A stretch of 64,000 nucleotides of DNA from Pseudomonas laurentiana (GTDB taxonomy: Bacteria > Pseudomonadota > Gammaproteobacteria > Pseudomonadales > Pseudomonadaceae): positions 1 through 64,000 of the forward strand of contig NZ_BMQU01000022.1 in the NCBI RefSeq assembly GCF_014648275.1. The letters run 5' to 3'. Numbering within the stretch: the stretch's first letter is position 1; each line of letters begins with the position of its first letter. A model generated the notes under the pieces. The model did not search any database and was not told the origin of the DNA. It was given only the letters and a program-made list of their open reading frames with translations. Position numbers and translations under genes: made by a program. This document shows positions 22,703 through 32,443 of the stretch, piece by piece.

Positions 22703-22723
22703 CGCTATTGAGAATTAATAGCG
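22703..22723. promoter_or_regulatory. perfect dyad immediately upstream of the second response regulator
   Basis: CGCTATT-gagaatt-AATAGCG is a perfect 7-bp inverted repeat ending eight bases before the start codon at 22731. It may be an operator, possibly autoregulatory, or an mRNA hairpin limiting translation; no Shine-Dalgarno sequence is seen for this gene. Confidence 0.45.
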
Positions 22724-22730
22724 TCTACCA

Positions 22731-23447
22731 ATGAATTCCCCATCTACGCCTGTCCCCAACATTCTTGCGATCGAAGACGACCCGATCCTGGGTAGCTATC
22801 TGCATGAACAGATGCAACGCAGTGGTTTTCGGGTGACGTGGTGCCGGGATGGCTGCGAGGGGCTGGCGCTGGCAACACGCGAGCCTTTCGATGTCGTGTT
22901 GATGGACATCCTGTTGCCGGGGTTGAATGGCCTGGACGCCTTGTCGCAGTTGCGTGCTCGTAGTTCGACACCGGTCATTCTGATGTCTGCCCTGGGTGCG
23001 GAGGCTGATCGTATCAGTGGTTTTCAGCGAGGCGCAGATGATTACCTGCCCAAGCCCTTCAGCATGGCCGAATTGCAGGTGCGGGTCGAAGCGATCCTGC
23101 GACGTGTTGCGCTGGAGCGGCGTTACCAGCAACCCGAGCCCATGCTGTCGGGCGAGTTGCAGTTCGATGAACGGGCCACTGATGTGTGTTTTGAACAGCG
23201 TTGGGCAGGCCTGACGCCCAGCGAGTACCGTTTACTGGAAACCCTGCAACGCAGCGCCGAAGAGGTGCTGAGCAAGCCGTTCCTTTACCAGCAGGTGCTG
23301 CAGCGCGGTTACTCCCGGCACGACCGTAGTCTGGACATGCATGTGAGCCAGATCCGTCGAAAACTGAAGGGCATTGGCTATCTGGAGCGTCAGGTGCTGA
23401 CGGTTTGGGGCAAGGGCTACCGACTCAGTGCTGTCGAGGCCGATTAA
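22731..23447 (+). CDS. OmpR-family response regulator, PirR-like by position
   Basis: A 238-residue regulator with receiver domain (acidic pair in LAIEDDP, phosphoacceptor in VVLMDILLPG, lysine in DYLPKPFS) and a C-terminal winged helix (RSLDMHVSQIRRKL). It is divergent from gacS and followed by its kinase and cysM, the position held by pirR in P. aeruginosa (gacS-pirR-pirS-pirA-cysM, as I recall). The receptor gene pirA is missing here, so an enterobactin role is not assured. The ATG lacks a clear Shine-Dalgarno and follows a dyad. Confidence 0.8.
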   Translation: MNSPSTPVPNILAIEDDPILGSYLHEQMQRSGFRVTWCRDGCEGLALATREPFDVVLMDILLPGLNGLDALSQLRARSSTPVILMSALGAEADRISGFQRGADDYLPKPFSMAELQVRVEAILRRVALERRYQQPEPMLSGELQFDERATDVCFEQRWAGLTPSEYRLLETLQRSAEEVLSKPFLYQQVLQRGYSRHDRSLDMHVSQIRRKLKGIGYLERQVLTVWGKGYRLSAVEAD

Positions 23448-24860
23448 GTGCCCGGTCGTCATTCGTTGTTCTGGAAACTGGCCGTTCTGCTGGTGGGCTT
23501 CTGCCTGCTGATGATTGGATTGAGCTGGACATGGGGCCGCCAGATGGAAACCCGTACAGCCTTTCTCTCCAGTGACGCGCGGGCAGTGCTCGAAGGGTAT
23601 GCTGAAGACGCCGAACAGGCCTGGCGACAGGGCGGGGAGGCGGCCGTCGACAACTGGTTGGCGGCGATGCGGGGCGGTGAGGGCGTCTGGGTCGGGCTTA
23701 TTGGCCGTGATTTGCAATCCCTTGGCAGCGTGCCCTTGAGTGATGCCGAAACCCAGCACCTGACCACGTTGCGTGGCGCGGACTGGCCGATCAGTCGTCG
23801 TGCCACGCAGCCACCCTGGATCAAGCTGCCTTTTCCCCATGATGCCAGACAGGGCAGCCTGGTCATCGAGCTGCCGCAGCGACTGATGCCTCAACGCCAT
23901 GTCACGTTGCTCTGGGCGTTGTTCATCAATGGGATTATTCCGGGTCTGTTGACGCTGCTGTTCTGTGTCGGGCTCTACCGCATGTTGATCATGCCCCTTA
24001 ATCAACTGCGCCGACAGGCCAACGCCTGGCGGGCGAATCAGCTTTCTGCGCGAGTAGCCAGCGCGACCACCTGTCGACGTGATGAGCTGGGTGAGCTGGG
24101 GCGGGCATTTGATGATATGGCCCAACGGCTGCAACGTACCGTGATCCTGCAGCAGCAGTTGCTGCGAGACCTGTCCCATGAGTTGCGCACGCCGCTCAGC
24201 CGATTGCGTGTCGCATGTGACTCGGAGGTTGACGAAGGGTGTTTGCGCGAGCGCTTGAGCCGTGAGGTCGAGGGGATGCAGCGGCTGGTCGAGGACACGC
24301 TGCAACTGGCGTGGCTAGAGGCTGAGCAAAGTCCGTTGGTGCAAGAGCCGATTCAAGTGCAGGCATTGTGGGAGATGCTGGTTGATGATGCCTGCTTCGA
24401 AAGTGGCTGGTCTGCCGATCAGCTGCAGTGTGCGTTGGACAGCTCCTGTTGGGTGCTGGGTAACCTCAATAGCCTGGCCCAGGCTCTGGAGAACATTCTG
24501 CGCAATGCCATTCGGCACTCACCGGTCGGCGGTGTGATCCGGCTGGATGGGCGTCGTTCCGGCAGCTTATGGGTGCTCTGGATCGAAGATCAGGGCGGCG
24601 GCGTGGCCAAGGGCGCACTGGAGCGCATTTTTGAGCCCTTTGCCCGGTTGGATGGTTCGCGTCCCGGCGATGGCGGCTTTGGCCTGGGTTTGAGCATCGC
24701 CCGTAATGCGCTGATGCGCCAAGGCGGCCAGCTGTGGGCACACAATACGAGCGAAGGCCTACGGCTGTCGATGCAACTGCCCGCTGCAACCAATCTTATA
24801 GCTCAAGGCTATAAGGAGCATACATTGCGTGATATGGGCGCACGCCGTTTGCCGGTATGA
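23448..24860 (+). CDS. sensor histidine kinase, PirS-like by position
   Basis: A 470-residue inner-membrane kinase: helix about 8-30, periplasmic region to about 155, helix about 157-180, HAMP, HisKA phospho-site in RDLSHELRTPLSRL, N-box ENILRNAIRHS and G-boxes DQGGGV and GGFGLGLSIA. It starts with GTG directly after the regulator's TAA, so the two are co-translated. The sensed signal is unknown; a siderophore signal is only suggested by synteny with P. aeruginosa pirS. Confidence 0.82.
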   Translation: MPGRHSLFWKLAVLLVGFCLLMIGLSWTWGRQMETRTAFLSSDARAVLEGYAEDAEQAWRQGGEAAVDNWLAAMRGGEGVWVGLIGRDLQSLGSVPLSDAETQHLTTLRGADWPISRRATQPPWIKLPFPHDARQGSLVIELPQRLMPQRHVTLLWALFINGIIPGLLTLLFCVGLYRMLIMPLNQLRRQANAWRANQLSARVASATTCRRDELGELGRAFDDMAQRLQRTVILQQQLLRDLSHELRTPLSRLRVACDSEVDEGCLRERLSREVEGMQRLVEDTLQLAWLEAEQSPLVQEPIQVQALWEMLVDDACFESGWSADQLQCALDSSCWVLGNLNSLAQALENILRNAIRHSPVGGVIRLDGRRSGSLWVLWIEDQGGGVAKGALERIFEPFARLDGSRPGDGGFGLGLSIARNALMRQGGQLWAHNTSEGLRLSMQLPAATNLIAQGYKEHTLRDMGARRLPV

Positions 24861-24895
24861 TGGAGGCTTCCCGCAGTCTGGATTGCGAATACGCC

Positions 24896-25798
24896 ATGAC
24901 CTTGCAGTACCCTACGATCGCCGATTGCGTCGGCAATACGCCTCTGGTTCGCCTGCAGCGCATCGCTGGCGACACAAGCAATACCCTCCTGCTCAAGCTT
25001 GAAGGCAACAACCCGGCAGGTTCGGTCAAGGACCGGCCAGCGTTGTCGATGATTACCCGTGCCGAGCTGCGTGGGCAGATCAAGCCGGGTGACACCCTGA
25101 TCGAAGCAACTTCGGGTAATACCGGGATTGCCCTGGCCATGGCGGCAGCGATCAAGGGTTACAAGATGATTCTGATCATGCCGGACAACTCCAGCGCCGA
25201 GCGCAAGGCGGCCATGACCGCCTACGGCGCCGAGTTGATTCTGGTGAGCAAGGAAGAGGGCATGGAAGGTGCCCGCGATTTGGCCGGGCGACTGGAGGCT
25301 GAAGGCCGTGGCCAGGTGCTCGACCAGTTCGGCAATGGTGATAACCCTGAAGCCCACTACGTCAGTACCGGTCCGGAAATCTGGCGTCAGACCCAGGGCA
25401 CCATTACCCATTTCATCAGCTCCATGGGTACCACCGGCACCATCATGGGCTGCTCGCGCTACCTCAAGGAGCAGAACCCGGCAATACAGATCGTCGGTTT
25501 GCAGCCGATGGAAGGCTCGGCGATCCCTGGCATTCGCCGCTGGCCGCATGAGTACCTGCCGAAGATCTTCGAGGCTGAGCGGGTTGATCGTGTGGTCGAT
25601 ATGTCCCAGGCCGAGGCCGAGGAGACCACTCGCCGCCTGGCCCGTGAAGAAGGTATTTTTTGTGGCGTGTCCTCCGGCGGTGCCGTGGCAGCCATGTTGC
25701 GCCTGTCTCGCGAGGTAGAGAACGCGGTCATGGTGGCGATCATTTGCGACCGTGGCGACCGTTACCTGTCGACCGGCATTTTTGACGCTGGTAACTGA
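24896..25798 (+). CDS. cysM: cysteine synthase B
   Basis: A 300-residue PLP enzyme making cysteine (or S-sulfocysteine from thiosulfate) from O-acetylserine. The PLP lysine is K45 in [20 protein letters not shown] is the substrate loop and SSGGAVAAM the C-terminal phosphate-side loop. The start [18 protein letters not shown] matches family members; the earlier in-frame ATG at 24857 overlaps the kinase end and is not family-like. It shares one base with rlmD (TGATG). Confidence 0.95.
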   Translation: MTLQYPTIADCVGNTPLVRLQRIAGDTSNTLLLKLEGNNPAGSVKDRPALSMITRAELRGQIKPGDTLIEATSGNTGIALAMAAAIKGYKMILIMPDNSSAERKAAMTAYGAELILVSKEEGMEGARDLAGRLEAEGRGQVLDQFGNGDNPEAHYVSTGPEIWRQTQGTITHFISSMGTTGTIMGCSRYLKEQNPAIQIVGLQPMEGSAIPGIRRWPHEYLPKIFEAERVDRVVDMSQAEAEETTRRLAREEGIFCGVSSGGAVAAMLRLSREVENAVMVAIICDRGDRYLSTGIFDAGN

Positions 25799-27156
25799 TG
25801 TCCAAGAACAAACGTAATAGCGGCCTGCGCTTTCAGCCGGCCGGCGGCAACCGTACGCCACAGGTTCCTGTTGGCAAAAAGCAGCGCCTGACACTCGAGC
25901 GTTTGTCCGGCGATGGCCGTGGCATTGCCTTTGTTGAAGGGCGTACCTGGTTTGTCAGCGGTGCGCTGGCAGGCGAAGAGGTCGAAGCACGGGTGCTTAG
26001 TGCCCACGGCAAGGTGGTCGAGGCACGCCTGGAGCGCGTGTTCAGCGCCAGCCCACTGCGTCGTGCGGCGCCGTGCGCGCATTTTGCCCGTTGCGGCGGT
26101 TGCAACCTGCAGCACGTTCCTCATGCCGAGCAGTTGGCGCTCAAGCAGCGTCTGCTCGCCGAGCAGTTGCAGCGTGTAGCGGGTGTTGTGCCTGAGCACT
26201 GGGCCCCCCCATTGAGCGGGCCGGAGTTCGGCTACCGTCGCCGCGCACGTGTGGCGGTACGTTGGGATGCCCGTGCCAAGCACCTTGATGTCGGATTTCG
26301 CGCCGAGGCCAGTCAGGACATTGTCGCGATCGACGAGTGCCCGGTACTGGTCGAGGCCCTTCAGCCGATCATGCGGCAGTTGCCTGCGTTACTGCGTGGC
26401 TTGCGCAAGCCACAGGTGGTCGGCCATGTCGAGTTGTTCAGTGGCACGGCGCTGGCGTTATTGCTGCGTCACACCGGGCCTCTGGCTGAGGGTGATCTAC
26501 AGTACCTGCAGGCTTTTTGTAGCGAGGCTGGCGTGCAGCTCTGGCTACAGGGTGACGGTAAGCCAACGGCGGTCGATCAGACTCAGGCCCTGGGTTTTGT
26601 TCTCGAACCGTGGAACCTGGAGTTGGCCTACAGGCCCGGCGATTTCGTTCAGGTCAATGCCCAGGTCAATACGGCGATGATCGAGCAAGCCCTTGCGTGG
26701 CTCGCCCCGCAGAATGATGAGCGTGTGCTTGATCTGTTCTGTGGTTTGGGCAACTTCGCCCTGCCGCTCGCCCAGCAAGCCCGTGAAGTCGTGGCGGTGG
26801 AAGGGGTACAGACCATGGTCGAGCGTGCCGAGGACAATGCCCGTAGTAATAATCTGCATAATGTTCGCTTTTTTCAGGCCGATTTATCCCTGCCTTTGGC
26901 AGGCGTGGAATGGGCCAGCGAGGGCTTTTCTGCGGTACTCTTGGATCCACCACGTGACGGTGCTTTTGAGGTGGTCAGCAAAATCTCCGACTTGGGGGCC
27001 AAGCGCCTGGTCTATGTTTCGTGTAACCCGGCCACTCTGGCGCGCGATACCCAAGCGTTGCTTCGGCAGGGTTACCGGTTAAAGTGTGCCGGGATTCTCG
27101 ACATGTTTCCTCAGACGGCCCATGTCGAGGCCATGGCGTTATTCGAGGCGGGTTAG
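25798..27156 (+). CDS. rlmD: 23S rRNA m5U1939 methyltransferase
   Basis: A 452-residue SAM-dependent methyltransferase acting on uridine 1939 of 23S rRNA. It has an N-terminal TRAM domain (about 25-85), iron-sulfur cysteines C93, C99 and C102 ([10 protein letters not shown]) with a fourth in DECPVL, SAM motif [20 protein letters not shown] and the catalytic cysteine in [11 protein letters not shown]. It starts one base inside the cysM stop and precedes relA by 100 bp. Older literature calls it rumA. Confidence 0.95.
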   Translation: MSKNKRNSGLRFQPAGGNRTPQVPVGKKQRLTLERLSGDGRGIAFVEGRTWFVSGALAGEEVEARVLSAHGKVVEARLERVFSASPLRRAAPCAHFARCGGCNLQHVPHAEQLALKQRLLAEQLQRVAGVVPEHWAPPLSGPEFGYRRRARVAVRWDARAKHLDVGFRAEASQDIVAIDECPVLVEALQPIMRQLPALLRGLRKPQVVGHVELFSGTALALLLRHTGPLAEGDLQYLQAFCSEAGVQLWLQGDGKPTAVDQTQALGFVLEPWNLELAYRPGDFVQVNAQVNTAMIEQALAWLAPQNDERVLDLFCGLGNFALPLAQQAREVVAVEGVQTMVERAEDNARSNNLHNVRFFQADLSLPLAGVEWASEGFSAVLLDPPRDGAFEVVSKISDLGAKRLVYVSCNPATLARDTQALLRQGYRLKCAGILDMFPQTAHVEAMALFEAG

Positions 27157-27256
27157 CGCAGCAAACCCGTTCGGCGGTTGTCCCTTGGATCCGGCAGGGG
27201 CAACGCCTGTGATTTCAAGCGCATCACGTATGCGCGGTAGGGAAAGGTAAACAAAG

Positions 27257-29497
27257 ATGGTACAGGTGAGAGTGCACCAGCCGGTCAACACAGACGGTAG
27301 TATCAATCTCGAGGCATGGTTGGATCATGTGGTCAGCGTCGATACGGCGCTGGACCGGGAAGCCCTCAAGGCCGCCTGTGAGTTCACCCAGGAGGTCGAG
27401 AAAAAGGGCAACCCGGCCAAACATTCCTGGGCCGACGGTACGTCGAGTTTCCAGGCCGGGCTTGAGATCGCGGAAATTCTCGCCGATCTGAAGCTTGATC
27501 AGGACTCTTTGGTGGCAGCGGTCATCTATCGCTCCGTGCGCGAAGGCAAGGTGACCCTGGCCGAAGTGGGCCAGCGTTTTGGTCAGGTCGTGTCCAAACT
27601 GATCGATGGTGTGCTGCGCATGGCGGCCATCACTGACAGCCTCAATCCGCGTCATTCGCTGGTGCTGGGTTCCCAGGCGCAGGTAGAAAACCTGCGCAAG
27701 ATGCTGGTGGCCATGGTCGACGATGTGCGTGTGGCCCTGATCAAGCTGGCTGAGCGGACGTGTGCGATCCGCGCAGTGAAGAGCGCCGACGACGAGAAGC
27801 GCCACCGGGTCGCCCGTGAAGTGTTCGATATCTATGCGCCGTTGGCTCATCGCCTCGGTATCGGGCATATCAAATGGGAGCTGGAAGACCTGTCCTTCCG
27901 CTATCTGGAGCCCGAGCAGTACAAGCAGATCGCCAAGTTGCTGCACGAGCGTCGGCTGGATCGCGAGCGTTTCATTGCCGATGTCATGAGTCAGCTACAG
28001 AACGAGCTGCTGGCCACCGGGGTCAAGGCCGACATCAGCGGTCGTGCCAAGCATATCTATTCGATCTGGCGCAAAATGCAGCGCAAAGGCCTGGAGTTCA
28101 GCCAGATCTACGACGTGCGGGCCGTGCGCGTGCTGGTACCAGAGATGCGCGACTGTTATACCGCGCTGGGTATCGTGCATACCCTTTGGCGGCACATTCC
28201 CAAGGAGTTCGACGACTACATCGCCAACCCGAAGGAGAATGGTTACCGCTCGCTGCATACTGCGGTTATCGGCCCAGAGGGCAAGGTGCTGGAGGTTCAG
28301 ATCCGTACTCATGCCATGCATGAAGAGGCCGAACTCGGCGTCTGTGCGCACTGGCGCTACAAGGGCACGGATGTCAAATCCAGCTCCAACCACTATGAAG
28401 AGAAGATTTCCTGGCTGCGTCAGGTTCTCGAGTGGCATGAAGAGCTGGGCGATATTGGCGGGCTGGCTGAACAGTTGCGGGTCGATATCGAGCCGGATCG
28501 TGTCTACGTCTTTACCCCGGACGGGCACGCCATTGACCTGCCCAAGGGCGCGACCCCGCTCGACTTCGCTTACCGCGTGCATACCGAGATCGGTCACAAC
28601 TGCCGTGGCGCCAAGATCAATGGGCGGATCGTACCGCTCAACTACAGCCTGCAGACTGGCGAGCAGGTCGAAATCATCACCAGCAAGCACGGAAATCCGA
28701 GCCGCGACTGGCTGAATACGAACCTGGGCTATGTCACCACTTCGCGGGCGCGGGCCAAGATCGTTCACTGGTTCAAATTGCAGGCCCGTGATCAGAACGT
28801 TGCCGCAGGCAAGACCTTGCTTGAGCGTGAACTCACGCGGCTGGGCCTGCCTCAGGTGGACTTCGAGCGCCTGGCGGAAAAAGCCAACGTCAAGACCGCC
28901 GAGGACATGTTTGCCTCATTGGGTGCGGGCGACCTGCGCCTGGCTCACCTGGTCAACGCAGCGCAGCAACTGGTAGAACCGGAGCGCGTTGAGCAACTGG
29001 AGTTCATCACCCGCAAGGCTACCGGTATCAAGCCGGGCAAGCGTGGCGATATCCAGATCCAGGGTGTGGGTAACCTGCTGACGCAGATGGCGGGTTGCTG
29101 CCAGCCGCTGCCGGGCGATGCCATCGTTGGCTACATCACCCAAGGCCGTGGTGTGACCATTCACCGCCAGGACTGCGCTTCGGCGTTGCAATTGGCTGGG
29201 CGTGAGCCGGAACGGATCATCCAGGTCAGCTGGGGACCGGTACCGGTGCAGACGTATCCGGTGGATATCGTTATCCGCGCCTACGACCGTCCGGGCTTGC
29301 TGCGTGATGTCTCCCAGGTGCTGCTCAACGAGAAGATCAACGTGCTTGCGGTCAACACCCGCTCGAACAAGGAAGACAACACCGCGCTGATGTCGCTGAC
29401 TATCGAAATCCCTGGGCTTGATGCACTTGGGCGTTTGCTGGGGCGCATTTCGCAGTTGCCGAACATCATCGAGACTCGGCGTAATCGTACTTCCTGA
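27257..29497 (+). CDS. relA: GTP pyrophosphokinase, (p)ppGpp synthetase I
   Basis: A 746-residue ribosome-associated stringent-response enzyme. The N-terminal hydrolase region has no HD pair (AAVIYRSVREGKVT), so it should be synthetase-only like E. coli RelA. Then follow the synthetase core (KEFDDYIANPKENGYRSLHT), a TGS domain at about 415-480 (VYVFTPDGHAIDLPKGATPL), a zinc-finger region with the CC pair (AGCCQPLPGD) and a C-terminal ACT domain (about 665-740). It precedes mazG, which counteracts (p)ppGpp in E. coli. Confidence 0.95.
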   Translation: MVQVRVHQPVNTDGSINLEAWLDHVVSVDTALDREALKAACEFTQEVEKKGNPAKHSWADGTSSFQAGLEIAEILADLKLDQDSLVAAVIYRSVREGKVTLAEVGQRFGQVVSKLIDGVLRMAAITDSLNPRHSLVLGSQAQVENLRKMLVAMVDDVRVALIKLAERTCAIRAVKSADDEKRHRVAREVFDIYAPLAHRLGIGHIKWELEDLSFRYLEPEQYKQIAKLLHERRLDRERFIADVMSQLQNELLATGVKADISGRAKHIYSIWRKMQRKGLEFSQIYDVRAVRVLVPEMRDCYTALGIVHTLWRHIPKEFDDYIANPKENGYRSLHTAVIGPEGKVLEVQIRTHAMHEEAELGVCAHWRYKGTDVKSSSNHYEEKISWLRQVLEWHEELGDIGGLAEQLRVDIEPDRVYVFTPDGHAIDLPKGATPLDFAYRVHTEIGHNCRGAKINGRIVPLNYSLQTGEQVEIITSKHGNPSRDWLNTNLGYVTTSRARAKIVHWFKLQARDQNVAAGKTLLERELTRLGLPQVDFERLAEKANVKTAEDMFASLGAGDLRLAHLVNAAQQLVEPERVEQLEFITRKATGIKPGKRGDIQIQGVGNLLTQMAGCCQPLPGDAIVGYITQGRGVTIHRQDCASALQLAGREPERIIQVSWGPVPVQTYPVDIVIRAYDRPGLLRDVSQVLLNEKINVLAVNTRSNKEDNTALMSLTIEIPGLDALGRLLGRISQLPNIIETRRNRTS

Positions 29498-29577
29498 GGT
29501 GCTTTCGCCCGTACTGCCGGTTTCCCCGGGAACCGCAGTGCGGGTGATGATGCCAGGCCCTCCGACACAGAGAACCC

Positions 29578-30411
29578 ATGATGCACACCCTAGATGACCT
29601 GCTCCATCTCATGGCTCGCCTGCGTGATCCGCAGTACGGCTGCCCGTGGGATCTCAAGCAGACCTACGCGACCATCGTTCCCTACACCCTTGAGGAAGCC
29701 TACGAGGTGGCTGATGCTATCGAGCGCAGTGACTTCGAGCACCTGCAGGGCGAGTTGGGCGACCTGCTGTTTCAGGTGGTGTATTACAGCCAGTTGGCTC
29801 GGGAGGAGGGGCGTTTCGAGTTTGATGGTGTGGTCGACAGCATCACCCGCAAACTGATCCGTCGCCATCCCCATGTGTTTCCGACGGGCGAGTTGTATGC
29901 CCCGCTGGATACGCCGCGCCTCGATGAAGCGCAGGTCAAGCAGCGCTGGGAAGAAATCAAGGCTCAGGAGCGTGCCGAGAAGGCCGAGCCCGAGCAGTTG
30001 TCGCTGCTTGATGACGTGCCGGCTGCATTGCCGGCCTTGTCTCGGGCGGCCAAGCTGCAAAAACGTGCGGCTCAGGTCGGCTTTGACTGGCCTGATGCCC
30101 TGCCCGTGTTGGACAAGGTTCGTGAGGAGCTCGATGAGGTGCTCCAGGCCATGGCCGACAATGACCCGGCGGCATTGGCCGACGAGGTGGGCGACTTGTT
30201 GTTTGCCGCCGTCAATCTGGCGCGGCATGTGAAGGTCGATCCGGAAACTGCGCTGCGTAGCGCCAACGCCAAGTTTGAAAGACGCTTCCGTTTTATCGAA
30301 CAGGCATTGCGCGATACGGGCCGTCCGATCGAAGATTGCACCCTCGAAGACTTGGACGCGCTCTGGGGCGAGGCCAAACGTCAGGAAAAGAACCTGTCCA
30401 GCTGCGGCTGA
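29578..30411 (+). CDS. mazG: nucleoside triphosphate pyrophosphohydrolase
   Basis: A 277-residue protein with two MazG repeats: the first has LRDPQYGCPWDLKQT, then TLEEAYEVADAI and ELGDLLFQVV (metal-binding EExxE and ExxD); the second has VREELDEVLQAM and DEVGDLLFAAV. It hydrolyses (d)NTPs to NMP and PPi. Two adjacent ATGs (29578 and 29581) are possible starts. It is 80 bp after relA on the same strand. Confidence 0.93.
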   Translation: MMHTLDDLLHLMARLRDPQYGCPWDLKQTYATIVPYTLEEAYEVADAIERSDFEHLQGELGDLLFQVVYYSQLAREEGRFEFDGVVDSITRKLIRRHPHVFPTGELYAPLDTPRLDEAQVKQRWEEIKAQERAEKAEPEQLSLLDDVPAALPALSRAAKLQKRAAQVGFDWPDALPVLDKVREELDEVLQAMADNDPAALADEVGDLLFAAVNLARHVKVDPETALRSANAKFERRFRFIEQALRDTGRPIEDCTLEDLDALWGEAKRQEKNLSSCG

Positions 30412-30437
30412 ACTGTTGCATAAGTGAGTAAGCACCC

Positions 30438-30977
30438 ATGAGTCTTTCCCTTCGTGACCAATTGCTCAAGGCCGGTCTGGTCAACCAGAAGCAGGTCAAG
30501 CAGGTCACCAAAGAGCAGAAGAAGCAAAAACGCCTGGAGCACAAAGGCCAGGTAGAGGTTGATGACACCCAGCAGCGTCTGGCCAAGGAAGCCATGGCCG
30601 AGAAGGCCAAGCGCGACCAGGAGCTGAACCGTCAGCAACAGGAAAAAGCCGAGCAGAAGGCCCGTACCGCTCAGGTCAAGCAACTGATTGAAGTGTCGCG
30701 CTTGCCCAAGCTGAATACCGAGGACTACTACAACTTCGTCGATGACAAGAAGGTCAAGCGCCTGTCGGTCAACGCCCTGATGCGTAGCAAGCTGAGCAGT
30801 GGCTCATTGGCTATCGTGCATCACGGTGGTGGATACGAAGTGATTCCACGTGAAGCCGCGTTGAAGATTCAGGAACGAGATCCCAAGCGTATCGTCCTGC
30901 TCAATACTCAGGTTGAGGAGCCGGATGCCGATGATCCGTATGCGGCCTATCAGATCCCTGATGACCTGATGTGGTAA
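30438..30977 (+). CDS. DUF2058 family protein (YaiL-like)
   Basis: A 179-residue, highly charged protein: the first 100 residues are rich in Lys, Gln and Glu (KKQKRLEHKGQVEVDD, AEKAKRDQELNRQQQEKAEQ), probably a long helix or coiled coil, followed by a compact C-terminal part. It fits the DUF2058/YaiL family, annotated as nucleoprotein or polynucleotide-associated, without proven function. It is the last gene of the plus-strand run and is followed by two strong hairpins. Confidence 0.8.
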   Translation: MSLSLRDQLLKAGLVNQKQVKQVTKEQKKQKRLEHKGQVEVDDTQQRLAKEAMAEKAKRDQELNRQQQEKAEQKARTAQVKQLIEVSRLPKLNTEDYYNFVDDKKVKRLSVNALMRSKLSSGSLAIVHHGGGYEVIPREAALKIQERDPKRIVLLNTQVEEPDADDPYAAYQIPDDLMW

Positions 30978-30981
30978 AGCA

Positions 30982-31007
30982 ACAAACCCCGCTTCGGCGG
31001 GGTTTGT
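30982..31007. terminator. intrinsic terminator after DUF2058 gene
   Basis: A perfect 11-bp stem, ACAAACCCCGC with GCGGGGTTTGT, closes a TTCG tetraloop, 4 bases after the DUF2058 stop. Confidence 0.85.
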
Positions 31008-31027
31008 CGTTACTGGCGCTGAAACTG

Positions 31028-31053
31028 AAAACCCCGCACAAGGCGGGGTTTTT
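31028..31053. terminator. bidirectional terminator between DUF2058 and DUF3108 genes
   Basis: AAAACCCCGC pairs with GCGGGGTTTT around ACAAG, with A-run on the left and T-run on the right, so it can act on both strands. It is the second terminator in the 93-bp gap between these converging genes. Confidence 0.85.
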
Positions 31054-31070
31054 GGGCATGCTGTCGGGCT

Positions 31071-31781
31071 TCAGTTGCCTTTGACAGGTTTTCCGTCGAC
31101 CGTACCGTCCTGCAGTATGATCACGTATTCCTTGCCGTCGGTTTCAACCTGGCGCAGTTGCACCAACAGGTAGTCCCAGTCCTTGGCGAACCACAGCTCA
31201 GTGATGCGCTTGCTCTGGCTTGGGTCGCGTACGCGCTCGACCTTGATGGCGTCAACCTGGCCAGCCTTGGTCGAAACTTTCTCGGTGCCCAGGACGCGGA
31301 AGTCGTAGGTGTCGATTTCGTCGCCATCAACCACTTGGTAGCTGAGGCTTTTCTTGCCGGCCGCAACGTCATGTTGCAGGGCAAGTTGATACGAGGATTT
31401 ATCCAGCACGCCCCGGTTGAGTGGCAGCTTCACGGCATCACCGCGGTCGGTGCCGGTGATCATGTTGCTCGACCAGTCGAAGTCCAGGTCAACTTTCTTC
31501 GCCTTGCCCAGGCCGCCACGTTCGAAGTGGTAGGTCTGAGGCAACAAGGTGTCCTTGTCCATGCGCAAGGTGCTTTGCTCGGTCAGGCTGGCGATCATCA
31601 TCGCGGCCTTGAAGTTGAGGCTCCAGGTACCGTTGGCATTCTTGACCAGGCTGCGCTCGGCGGTGCCGCTCATGGGCAGCTGTTTCCAGTCGGCGGTATA
31701 GCTGGCCGAGTAGGGCTTCAGCTCGGCTGCCTGAAGCGGTAACGCAAGCACGGCGAGGGCGAAAAGCAGGGCACGACGCAT
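31071..31781 (-). CDS. DUF3108 periplasmic protein
   Basis: A 236-residue exported protein: signal peptide about 1-18 (ending LPLQAAE), then a beta-rich body with no catalytic motif (YSASYTADWKQLPMSG near the start). The length and start match the DUF3108 family, found downstream of purN in pseudomonads. No function is known; the fold may be related to LolA/LppX-like barrels, which I cannot test here. Confidence 0.8.
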   Translation of the reverse strand: MRRALLFALAVLALPLQAAELKPYSASYTADWKQLPMSGTAERSLVKNANGTWSLNFKAAMMIASLTEQSTLRMDKDTLLPQTYHFERGGLGKAKKVDLDFDWSSNMITGTDRGDAVKLPLNRGVLDKSSYQLALQHDVAAGKKSLSYQVVDGDEIDTYDFRVLGTEKVSTKAGQVDAIKVERVRDPSQSKRITELWFAKDWDYLLVQLRQVETDGKEYVIILQDGTVDGKPVKGN

Positions 31782-31789
31782 AAAATCTC

Positions 31790-32443
31790 CTAGGGTCGAA
31801 TCAAGTGGCCGCTGGCCGCCAGAGGCTGGCCATCCATTAATGCACCGGTTTCGCCCAAGCGTAAACGACCTTCGGCGAACCAGCGAACTGCCAGCGGGTA
31901 AATCTGATGTTCCTGGCTGTGAACCCTTTGCGCCAGGCTTTCTGGCGTGTCGTCCAACTCTACCGGTATTACTGCTTGTACGACCAGTGGTCCGCCGTCG
32001 AGTTCCTCGGTGACGAAGTGGACACTGCAGCCATGCTCGCGATCGCCCGCTTCCAGCGCGCGCTGATGGGTGTGCAGGCCCTTGTACTTGGGCAGTAGGG
32101 AAGGGTGGATGTTCAGCAGCCGGCCCTGGTAGTGACGGACGAATCCGGCACTGAGAATACGCATGAAACCGGCCAGTACGACCAGTTGCGGTGAGTAGCT
32201 GTCGATCAGCTCGACCAGTGCCGCATCGAACGCCTCGCGGCCATCGAAGGCCTTGTGGTCGAGTACGGCAGTGTCGATGCCTGCATCGCGGGCGCGTTGC
32301 AGGCCGTAGGCATCGGCGCGGTTGGAAATCACCGCGCGGATGCGCACCGGGTTGCCCTCGGTGCGGGTGCTGTGGATCAGCGCTTGCAGGTTGCTGCCGG
32401 AACCCGACAGCAGTACCACTACATCACAGAGCGTGCTCGGCAT
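31790..32443 (-). CDS. purN: phosphoribosylglycinamide formyltransferase
   Basis: A 217-residue enzyme transferring formyl from 10-formyl-THF to GAR in purine synthesis. Motifs: SGSGSNLQAL at the phosphate site, NIHPSLLPKYKG with the catalytic His, and DGGPLVVQ with the catalytic Asp nearby. The ATG shares one base with the purM stop (TAATG), so the pair is co-translated; longer frames run into purM. Confidence 0.95.
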   Translation of the reverse strand: MPSTLCDVVVLLSGSGSNLQALIHSTRTEGNPVRIRAVISNRADAYGLQRARDAGIDTAVLDHKAFDGREAFDAALVELIDSYSPQLVVLAGFMRILSAGFVRHYQGRLLNIHPSLLPKYKGLHTHQRALEAGDREHGCSVHFVTEELDGGPLVVQAVIPVELDDTPESLAQRVHSQEHQIYPLAVRWFAEGRLRLGETGALMDGQPLAASGHLIRP

